Shown piece by piece: positions 51,245 to 58,566 of a stretch of 64,000 nt of DNA; the stretch's first letter is position 1, and each line of letters starts with the position of its first letter. The notes below the pieces were generated by a model. That model was given only the letters and a program-made list of their open reading frames with translations. It was not told the origin of the DNA and ran no database searches. Origin of the DNA: Clostridia bacterium (GTDB lineage: Bacteria > Bacillota_A > Clostridia > Christensenellales > Aristaeellaceae); the NCBI GenBank assembly GCA_017525805.1, contig JAFXSH010000069.1:56683-120682 (forward strand). The letters are read 5' to 3'. Made by a program: the position numbers and the translations under genes.

Positions 51245-52588
51245 GTGGCGAGAACAGATTCGGATATGACCCAGGGCAGCATCTGGCGGCATCTGGTGCG
51301 GTTTTCTGTTCCCATGGCCGTGGGCCTGCTGTTCCAGCAGCTGTACAACACGGTGGACACGGTGGTGGTGGGCCAGTTCGTGGGCCAGCAGGCCCAGGCG
51401 GCGGTGGGATCCACCGGCCCCATTATCAACACGGTGGTGGGCTTCTGCGCGGGGCTTGCCACCGGCGCGTCGGTGGTGATTTCCCAGCGCTACGGGGCCC
51501 ATGACCGGGAGGGCTTGAGCAAGGCGGTGCATACCACCATCGCCGTCACTTTTATCGTGAGCCTCATCGCCACCCTGGCGGGCCTGCTGATCATCGATCC
51601 CATGCTGCGCTTCATGCAGACGCCGGAGGATGTGATACCGGAATCCCACACGTACCTGTCCATTTATTTCGCCGGGATATCGGGCATCCTGTTTTACAAT
51701 ATGGGCAGCGGCATTTTGAAAGCCGTGGGCGATTCCCGGCGGCCCCTGGTTTTCCTGATCATTTCCGCCCTGCTGAACACCGCGCTGGATCTTTTGTTCG
51801 TGCTGGCGTTCAAAATGGGGGTGGACGGCGTGGCTTATGCCACGATCTTAGCGCAAATCATATCCGCCCTGCTGATCCTTACCACGCTCACCCGGGAGGA
51901 AAGGGATTACGGCCTGAGGTGGAAGCAACTGCGCGTCGATCGGGAATCCCTGCGGAATATCCTGAAAATCGGCATGCCCAGCAGCATCCAGTCCGCCATC
52001 ACAGCTTTTTCCAACGTGTTTGTGCAGTCCTACATCAATCATTTCGGCTCCGCCTGCATGGCGGGCTACGGCATTTACAACAAGGTGGATTCCTTCGCGC
52101 TGATCCCGGTGCAGGCCATCAGCATGAGTTCCACCACCTTTGTGGGGCAGAACTGGGGCGCGGAGCAGAAAAAACGCGCCCGAGAGGGCGTGCGCACGGC
52201 CACGATCATGAGCCTGGCGGCCACGGTGACCCTGGGCCTTGTGGTATTCGTGCTGGCGCGGCCCCTGCTGTTCATCTTCTCGCCCGAGGAAGAGGTGGTG
52301 GCCTTTGGAGAGCGGTTCATCCGCATCGTAACGCCCTTCTATATCACTATCTGCTTTAACCAGATTTACGCCGGGGCCTTGCGGGGCATTGGCGACGCCA
52401 CCATGCCCACGGTGATCATGCTGGCCTCCTTCGTGGTATTCCGCCAGATTTACCTGGCGGTGACCAAAGCGCTGGGCGCGGGCTTCCTGGCGGTTGCCCT
52501 GGCCTATCCCATGGGATGGATCATGTGCTCCACGTTGCTGATCATCCGCCTTTCCCGAAGCGCCCTGGCGAAGAAAGCCACAGCATAA
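51245..52588 (+). CDS. MATE family efflux transporter
   Basis: 447 aa, GTG start 28 bp after bioY with GGAAAGGA upstream. Twelve membrane segments; NTVDTVVVGQFVG, ASVVISQRYGAHD and INHFGSACMAGYGIYNK are MATE blocks. Single-domain, unlike the 17522 protein. Substrate unknown; third gene of the TetR operon, so possibly drug efflux. Confidence 0.92.
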   Translation: MARTDSDMTQGSIWRHLVRFSVPMAVGLLFQQLYNTVDTVVVGQFVGQQAQAAVGSTGPIINTVVGFCAGLATGASVVISQRYGAHDREGLSKAVHTTIAVTFIVSLIATLAGLLIIDPMLRFMQTPEDVIPESHTYLSIYFAGISGILFYNMGSGILKAVGDSRRPLVFLIISALLNTALDLLFVLAFKMGVDGVAYATILAQIISALLILTTLTREERDYGLRWKQLRVDRESLRNILKIGMPSSIQSAITAFSNVFVQSYINHFGSACMAGYGIYNKVDSFALIPVQAISMSSTTFVGQNWGAEQKKRAREGVRTATIMSLAATVTLGLVVFVLARPLLFIFSPEEEVVAFGERFIRIVTPFYITICFNQIYAGALRGIGDATMPTVIMLASFVVFRQIYLAVTKALGAGFLAVALAYPMGWIMCSTLLIIRLSRSALAKKATA

Positions 52589-52609
52589 TACATCCTCAGT
52601 ATGCAAAAT

Positions 52610-52628
52610 CCCCCGGCAGCGCCGGGGG
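52610..52628. terminator. Convergent terminator between MATE and yjfF-like genes
   Basis: CCCCCGGC-agc-GCCGGGGG with A-rich and T-rich flanks. Confidence 0.8.
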
Positions 52629-52652
52629 AAATTTGTAGTGTGCCGGGAAACG

Positions 52653-53753
52653 TCATGATTTGCCTGAATCGGAATGCTTCTTGAAGCCGCCCCGTCCGCG
52701 ATGGGACAGCACCACGCTTTGCAGCAGGATAAAGAAGCACAGCATGGCGCCTGTGGTGATGGACTGCCACCAGGGGTCCCGCAGGCCGGAGGTGACCACG
52801 ATGGATTTGATGGTGGTCAGGGTGAGCACGCCGAAGAAGGTGCCCACGATGCTGCCCACGCCGCCGGTCAGCAGCGTGCCGCCGATGATGGAAGAAGCGA
52901 TGGCGTTCATTTCCGAGGCCGTGGCGTTGGTGGCGTTGCCTGCGCCGGTGTGGGTCATGAACACGAAGCCCGCGACGCCAGCCAGCAGGCCGCTGAATAA
53001 GTGGGCCAGGAAACGGGTCTTGCGCACGTTCACGCCTAACATCAGCGCGCTTTGCCGGTTGCCGCCCAAGGCATAGAAATGGCGGCCCAGCTTCATTTTC
53101 CGAAGCAGGATGAACACCAGCACCACGATCACCAGGGCCACCACCACGCCGATCTCCATGCGGGCGGGGATCATAACGCCCTTTTTGTTGGGCGAACCCA
53201 GCCAGGGGATTTCGATGCGGGATTGCAGAATGTCCATGAAACTGGAGGGAGCTTTCTGCGGGTCCACGCTGATGATGGTGATCATGCCCCGGGCGAAGAA
53301 CATGCCGGCCAGGGTGATGATGAAGGGCTGAATCTCCAGGTAGGAAATCAGATAACCCTGAACCGCGCCGAAAGCCAGGCCGATGAGCAGGGCAAGCACC
53401 AGGGCGGCGGGGATGCGCAGCCCATCCGGCAATCCCGCCGTAAGGCCAAGATTCCCGTTGAGCACCATCACGCCCACCATGGCCACCAGGGCGGTGACGC
53501 CGCCTACGGAAATATCGATGCTTCCGCAGATCATCACCAGCGTAAGCCCGCAGGAAATAATGATCAGGAAAGCGTTTTCATTCAGCATATCAAAGATCAT
53601 CTGGGGCTTTAAGAATCCGCCGCCCCAAATCAGCATAGCCGCCACATACATGCACACAAAAATGCAGATGGTGATGGTCAGCAGAAGATGGGTATCAGAG
53701 ATTGGCTCTCTTTTGCGTGGGGCGGGAGCGGAAGAAGGTTGTTTCATGCTCAT
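52653..53753 (-). CDS. Sugar ABC permease, YjfF-like
   Basis: 366 aa, about ten membrane segments, RbsC family (SCGLTLVMICGSIDISVGGVTALV split; NATASEMNAIASSIIGGTLLTGG). Second permease of the ytfQRT-yjfF type system; it overlaps the ytfT-like stop by 4 nt and has GGAGG before the ATG. Last gene of the operon. Confidence 0.88.
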   Translation of the reverse strand: MSMKQPSSAPAPRKREPISDTHLLLTITICIFVCMYVAAMLIWGGGFLKPQMIFDMLNENAFLIIISCGLTLVMICGSIDISVGGVTALVAMVGVMVLNGNLGLTAGLPDGLRIPAALVLALLIGLAFGAVQGYLISYLEIQPFIITLAGMFFARGMITIISVDPQKAPSSFMDILQSRIEIPWLGSPNKKGVMIPARMEIGVVVALVIVVLVFILLRKMKLGRHFYALGGNRQSALMLGVNVRKTRFLAHLFSGLLAGVAGFVFMTHTGAGNATNATASEMNAIASSIIGGTLLTGGVGSIVGTFFGVLTLTTIKSIVVTSGLRDPWWQSITTGAMLCFFILLQSVVLSHRGRGGFKKHSDSGKS

Positions 53754-54829
53754 GCCGCCTCCTTTCTCGCATGCGCGGAGCGTTTCCGATTGCGCCAGAA
53801 GCGGCTGACCTTTTCCTTCACCACGGGGGAGCCGATGACCACCAGCAGAATGATCACCACGGCCTTGTGGGCTTTCACGTCGGTGGAGGGCACCTTCATG
53901 GCATACAGGGTGATGGTGAGAGCCTGGATGGCGTATGCGCCCAGCACAGACCCGATCATGCGGAATTTGCCCCCGCCCAGGGAGTTGCCGCCGATGGCAA
54001 CGGCTAAGATGGCGTCCATTTCAATATTGATCAGCAGGGTTTCATGGTTGATCAGGCTCAGGCGGCTCACGCCGATCACGCCGGACACGGCGCAGCACGC
54101 GCCAAGGATCACGAAAGCCAGCAGCTTCATGCCCACGGCGTTGATGCCGTTCAGCCTTGCCGCGCCCTGGTTGATGCCCACGGTTTGGGTATACAGCCCT
54201 AAGTTGGTGAACCGGAACACCAGGAAAAACAGCACGCCCATCAGGCAAACGATCAGGATGGGAGTGGGCACCGGCATGCCGGGGATAAAGCTGCCGATGG
54301 CGGTAATGATGGGGCTGTCCACCGTGGGGGTGGCGCCGCCGTTGATCCAGTAGGCGATACTGCGGCCGCAGGTAAACAGGATCAGGGTGGCGATCATGGG
54401 CTGGATGCGGAATACGGAAACCAGCGTGCCGTTCAGCCCGCCGAACACCATGGCAACCGCCACGCACAGCAGGAAGCCGCCCACGACGGAGAGACCCGTG
54501 ATGCCAGCGCCGCTTTTGAGCACCTTCACAAACACGCTGCCCGCAATGGCCGCCAGCGCGCCCACGGAAATATCCTGGCCGCCGGAGGCCGCCGTCACCA
54601 GCGTCATGCCCATGGACAGGATCACCAATTCCGATGCGCCGTTCAAAATACTGATCAGGTTGCCCTGCAGCACCGGATCGCCGTTGTTATTGGCGGCCAG
54701 GCCAACGGAAAAGAAGCTGGGGTCCCGGATCAGGTTGAAGATCACCAGCAGCAGGATGGCGATGAGGGGCACCAGCAGCTGGGAATTGTTGGCAAGGAAA
54801 CGTCCCTTCCGATAGGATGATTTGCTCAT
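53750..54829 (-). CDS. Sugar ABC permease, YtfT-like
   Basis: 359 aa from ATG 54829 (GGGAGGAGG upstream). RbsC-family blocks: VTAASGGQDISVGALAAIAG and INIEMDAILAVAIGGNSLGGGKF. With the YjfF-like protein it forms the membrane channel. Start is 1 nt after the ATPase stop. Confidence 0.88.
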   Translation of the reverse strand: MSKSSYRKGRFLANNSQLLVPLIAILLLVIFNLIRDPSFFSVGLAANNNGDPVLQGNLISILNGASELVILSMGMTLVTAASGGQDISVGALAAIAGSVFVKVLKSGAGITGLSVVGGFLLCVAVAMVFGGLNGTLVSVFRIQPMIATLILFTCGRSIAYWINGGATPTVDSPIITAIGSFIPGMPVPTPILIVCLMGVLFFLVFRFTNLGLYTQTVGINQGAARLNGINAVGMKLLAFVILGACCAVSGVIGVSRLSLINHETLLINIEMDAILAVAIGGNSLGGGKFRMIGSVLGAYAIQALTITLYAMKVPSTDVKAHKAVVIILLVVIGSPVVKEKVSRFWRNRKRSAHARKEAA

Positions 54830-54830
54830 T

Positions 54831-56336
54831 TCAGTCGCCTCCTCCCGCAATGGTATACATCACGTGGTCCTGGGTCAGCTCATCGCCCGTTAGCTCGCCC
54901 ACGATGTGCCGGTCGCGCATGACGATCAGCCGGGAGCAGGTGCGCAGCATTTCCTCGATTTCGGAGGAAATGAAGGTGACGCTCATGCCCTCCGCCGACA
55001 ATTGCAGCACCAGGCGCTGGATTTCCGTTTTGGTGCCCACGTCGATGCCGCGGGTGGGTTCGTCTAAGATCAGGTACTTGGGATGGGTCAGCAGCCAGCG
55101 GGCCAGGATCACCTTCTGCTGATTGCCTCCGGACAGGGATTTGATGGGCGTTTCGGGAGAAGCGGTCTTGATGCCCAGCGCCTTGATATATTCATCGGCA
55201 AATTTCTCCGTTTCCGCCTGGGAGAAGGGATGGAAGAAACCCTTCATCACCTGCAGGGCCAGGATGATATTTTCCCGCACGGAGAGGTCGGCGATGATGC
55301 CGTCCCGCTTGCGGTCCTCCGGCAGATAGCCGATGCCCTGCTTCATGGCGTCGATGGGCTTTTGAATGTGTGCGGGCTGTCCGTTCACCGTCACTTTGCC
55401 GCCGGTGACCCGGTCCGCGCCGAAAATGGCGCGCACGCTCTCGCTGCGGCCGGAGCCCAGCAGGCCGGTGAAGCCGTTCACTTCGCCCTTGGCGATGCGG
55501 AAATCGAAGGGGCGGCTTTCCACGCTGGAAAGGCCCTGGGCCTCGTACAGGGTGTCCGCTTTCGCGCCGTCCGCTACGCCGGTCTTTTTGATCACGGACA
55601 GGCCCTCCAGTTCCTTGCCCATCATCTTGGCCACCAGTTCCACCTGGGGCAGCTTTTCGATCTCGTATTCGCCCACCAGCTCGCCGTTGCGCAGCACGGT
55701 GATGCGGTCGCATACCGCGTATACCTGCTCCAAGAAGTGGGTGACGAAAATGATGCCCACGCCCCGGGCTTTCAGATCCCGCATGAGCTTAAAGAGCATT
55801 TCCACTTCCTTTTCGTCCAGGGAGGAGGTGGGCTCGTCCAGGATCAGCACCTTGCATTCGGTATCCACCGCCCGGGCGATGGCGACCATCTGCTGCACAG
55901 CCAGGGAACAGCTGCCCAATTGCTGCTTGGGCCGGGCGGGGATATGCAGGCTTTCCAGCAGCGCGCCCGCCTTTTTTTCCATCTCCCGCCAATTGACCGT
56001 GGCGTCCTTTCCCCGGCCGATAAACATGTTTTCCGCCACGGAAAGGTTGGGGCACAGCGTGATTTCCTGGTACACGGTGCTGATGCCGTACTGCTGCGCC
56101 TCCTCCGGGGAGCGGATGGCGATGGCGTTCGGTTCGCCCGCGATGTGGATTTCTCCCTCGTCCTTGGGATACACGCCGGTGAGCACCTTGATCAGGGTGG
56201 ATTTGCCCGCCCCGTTTTCCCCCATCAGCGCGTGGATCTCGCCCTGACGCAGGGTGAAATCCACGTTATTCAGGGCTCTGACGCCGGGGAAGGATTTACC
56301 GATCCCGCGCATGGTTAAAACGACCCCGTTTTCCAT
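54831..56336 (-). CDS. Sugar ABC ATPase with two NBDs, YtfR-like
   Basis: 501 aa from ATG 56336 (GGGAG 8 nt upstream; the TTG at 56351 overlaps that site). First NBD: GENGAGKSTLIKVL, CSLAVQQMVAIARAV, LILDEPTSSLD. Second NBD: GLLGSGRSESVRAI (degenerate Walker A, normal for this family), LSGGNQQKVILARWL, LILDEPTRGIDVGTK. Powers uptake of a furanose or pyranose sugar. Confidence 0.92.
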   Translation of the reverse strand: MENGVVLTMRGIGKSFPGVRALNNVDFTLRQGEIHALMGENGAGKSTLIKVLTGVYPKDEGEIHIAGEPNAIAIRSPEEAQQYGISTVYQEITLCPNLSVAENMFIGRGKDATVNWREMEKKAGALLESLHIPARPKQQLGSCSLAVQQMVAIARAVDTECKVLILDEPTSSLDEKEVEMLFKLMRDLKARGVGIIFVTHFLEQVYAVCDRITVLRNGELVGEYEIEKLPQVELVAKMMGKELEGLSVIKKTGVADGAKADTLYEAQGLSSVESRPFDFRIAKGEVNGFTGLLGSGRSESVRAIFGADRVTGGKVTVNGQPAHIQKPIDAMKQGIGYLPEDRKRDGIIADLSVRENIILALQVMKGFFHPFSQAETEKFADEYIKALGIKTASPETPIKSLSGGNQQKVILARWLLTHPKYLILDEPTRGIDVGTKTEIQRLVLQLSAEGMSVTFISSEIEEMLRTCSRLIVMRDRHIVGELTGDELTQDHVMYTIAGGGD

Positions 56337-56369
56337 CCGTTCATCTCCCAATCATCAAATAAAATGAAG

Positions 56370-56417
56370 GGCGCGGTGCGGAACGCGGATTTTCTCCACT
56401 GCATTCCACACCGCGCC
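56370..56417 (-). repeat. Intra-operon hairpin after the binding-protein gene
   Basis: GGCGCGGTG / CACCGCGCC (9 bp perfect) plus GGAA/TTCC inside. Located between the ytfQ-like and ytfR-like genes and lacking a T run, it probably protects the upstream mRNA so that the binding protein is made in excess. Confidence 0.7.
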
Positions 56418-56449
56418 GGTTTTATGGATTCAATTTGCGATTTGGGGAA

Positions 56450-57415
56450 TTATTCGCCCAGGCCGTAGGTGGCGATGTCTTCCTCGGTGATTTCACGGGC
56501 GTCGAAGCCCTTTTCCACGGAGATGATCTGCTTCATTTCGTTCAGGCCTTCGATGGCGCCGCCAGCCTGCAGGGTCTTGATCATCTGATCGATCACAGAG
56601 GCCTGGAAGGGGCTGCACTGACCATCGTAGTTCCAGTTGCCGGCCAGCAGTTCCCGCAGGGCCCACTTGTTGCAGTCAAAGCCCATGACGACCACTTTGC
56701 CGTTCACGCCGTGGGTGATGCCAGCTTCGTCCAGAGCGGCAACAGCACCGCGGGCCATGCCGTCGTTTTCAGCGTAGATCACGTTGAAGTCTTCGCCGGA
56801 GTTGATCACGGATTCCACGATCTTCTTGGCTTCGGCTTCGTCCCAGGTAGCGGTCTGCTGCACGACTTTCTTCATCTTGCCAGCTTCAAACTGAGCGTCC
56901 AAAGCGCCGGTGCGTCCCAGCTGGGCGTCGCTGCCCATAGCGCCCTGGATGTGGATCACGTTGTATTCGGGCAGATCCAGGCTCAGCAGCCAGTTCACAG
57001 CGGTTTCGCCTTCGTCGGCCATGTTGGAAACCACGGCGGCTTCAAACAGGGCGGGATCACAGTCGATCATACGGTCGAACAGGAACACGCCGATGCCGGC
57101 TTCCTGGGCATCCTTCAGAACGGCGTCCCAGCCGGTGGTTTCAGCGGCGGAAATCAGCAGGTAATCCACGCCGTCGGTGATGAACTGACGGGCGGCGGCC
57201 AGCTGTTCGTCGTTCTTGAGGCTGTAGAAGGTCTTGGCGGTGTAGCCGTTTTCGGCGGTGAACACGGTTTCAAAGTCCTTTACGTTGGCTTCACGATAGC
57301 CAGATTCAGAAGGGGGATTGTTCACGATGCCGACGGTGATTTCCGCCAGGGCAGCGCCAACCATCATGGTCATGACCAGAGCAACGGCAAGCAGCAAACG
57401 GGCAAACTTCTTCAT
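56450..57415 (-). CDS. Sugar-binding protein of the ABC system, YtfQ-like
   Basis: 321 aa with a signal peptide ending near VGAALA. Periplasmic-binding type-1 fold: ITVGIVNNPPSESGYREANVKDFE, LISAAETTGWDAVLKDAQEAGI and NVIYAENDGMARGAVAALDEAG match YtfQ, which binds galactofuranose in E. coli. No lipobox cysteine is visible. First gene of the operon, preceded by AGGAGG, a TATAAT (minus strand near 57470) and a small GGACC/GGTCC leader hairpin. Confidence 0.9.
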   Translation of the reverse strand: MKKFARLLLAVALVMTMMVGAALAEITVGIVNNPPSESGYREANVKDFETVFTAENGYTAKTFYSLKNDEQLAAARQFITDGVDYLLISAAETTGWDAVLKDAQEAGIGVFLFDRMIDCDPALFEAAVVSNMADEGETAVNWLLSLDLPEYNVIHIQGAMGSDAQLGRTGALDAQFEAGKMKKVVQQTATWDEAEAKKIVESVINSGEDFNVIYAENDGMARGAVAALDEAGITHGVNGKVVVMGFDCNKWALRELLAGNWNYDGQCSPFQASVIDQMIKTLQAGGAIEGLNEMKQIISVEKGFDAREITEEDIATYGLGE

Positions 57416-57627
57416 GGGTTCTACCTCCTGTTATTCTTTGGACCCGATTTCCGGTCCGAATTTAATCATATTATACAACAAAATTGTTAAGAAAGCATGG
57501 GGTTTGCGAAAAAAATTATAAAAAAACAGATAAAAAACATGTACAAATGATATGCAAATCATACCGGATGAGAAAAAGCGGCGCGGAAAAAGAGAAAAAG
57601 TGACGAATCTTTTCTGCGTAGAGCAAA

Positions 57628-57653
57628 AAATCTCCGCGGCTGGGCGGAGATTT
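57628..57653 (-). terminator. Terminator of the GGDEF gene
   Basis: Perfect 10-bp stem AAATCTCCGC / GCGGAGATTT, with a T run on the minus strand. Confidence 0.82.
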
Positions 57654-57675
57654 GGGAGAAGGCGGAGGAGCAGAT

Positions 57676-58311
57676 TCAATTGGGGTATTTTTTGAGCAGC
57701 ATGTCCAGGGCTTCCCGGAGCAGGATAGCTTCGCCCACGCCCTCCCGTTTGGACAGGGCAGTGAGGCGGCGCAGCTGGTCGGCGGTGTAATGGGAGGTTT
57801 TGGGCACCATTTTTTCTTCCCGCGCCAGGGCCACCTTATTGCGCCCGGCGTATTTCACGCGGAACATGGCGCTTTCGGCCTTGCGCATCAATTCCTGATA
57901 GCGGGAAGCGTCGTCAAAAGCGGCGGCGATGCCGACGGAAATGGTCATTTCCTCCCCGTCCGGCGCTTTCACATTGAAGGACGCCCGCTTTTTTTCCATG
58001 AGCAAAAACACGTCTTCCTTTTCCATACCGGGGAACAGGATGCCGAATTCGTCGCCTGCGATACGGTAAATCGCCGCCCCTTGGGGCAGATCGGCGGCGA
58101 GCTGCCGTCCGGTTTCAATCAGCATCTGATCCCCGGCCGCGTTGCCGAAATTCTGGTTGATGTGCAGGAAGCTGTCCAGGTCGATCACGGCGATGGTCAG
58201 TTCAGCGTCGCCCTCCGGGTGCGCCTCCATGAATTCCGTTACGGCCTTTTCAAAGGCGTCTCCCAGGGGAAATTGCAGGGTCTCGTTTACGGCGTTGGTT
58301 TTCTTATCCAT
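57676..58311 (-). CDS. Diguanylate-cyclase-like GGDEF domain fused to a ribbon-helix-helix tail
   Basis: 211 aa. A GGDEF domain at ~15-165: VIDLDSFLHINQNFG supplies the metal/substrate Asp; the signature is AGDEF (85-89) instead of GGDEF; ISVGIAA and AESAMFRVKYAGRNKV follow. Residues 169-209 (KTSHYTADQLRRLTALS...ILLREALDMLLKKY) have the spacing of a CopG/Arc ribbon-helix-helix DNA-binding domain. No membrane or PAS sensor. GAGGAGG before the ATG. A c-di-GMP-making or -sensing domain on a DNA-binding tail would be an unusual transcription factor. Confidence 0.75.
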   Translation of the reverse strand: MDKKTNAVNETLQFPLGDAFEKAVTEFMEAHPEGDAELTIAVIDLDSFLHINQNFGNAAGDQMLIETGRQLAADLPQGAAIYRIAGDEFGILFPGMEKEDVFLLMEKKRASFNVKAPDGEEMTISVGIAAAFDDASRYQELMRKAESAMFRVKYAGRNKVALAREEKMVPKTSHYTADQLRRLTALSKREGVGEAILLREALDMLLKKYPN

Positions 58312-58500
58312 GGATATTTCCTCCTCAATATGATTTCTGAAATCATATTACATTAGAATATATGTTTTGTCAATATGTTTTTCTGAATATTATCAAAAAA
58401 TATGAAAAAGAAAATCCTCCGTTTCAAGGAGGACAAAAACATACCGATGATGAACGAGATTACGAAAGCGTTGCCGTATCCTGAAACGCTTCCGTAAAGC

Positions 58501-58562
58501 CTTTCTTGGAAAGGGGTCCGGGGGAAACCATTCTTTGGGCGGCAAAGAATGGTTTCCCCCGG
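58501..58562 (-). repeat. Dispersed one-sided hairpin element, copy 3
   Basis: Perfect 20-bp stem (58518-58537 with 58543-58562), loop GGCGG; flank CTTTCTTGGAAAGGGGT at 58501-58517. It starts 4 nt after the stop of the synthetase gene in the transcribed direction. Confidence 0.85.
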
Positions 58563-58566
58563 TAAT

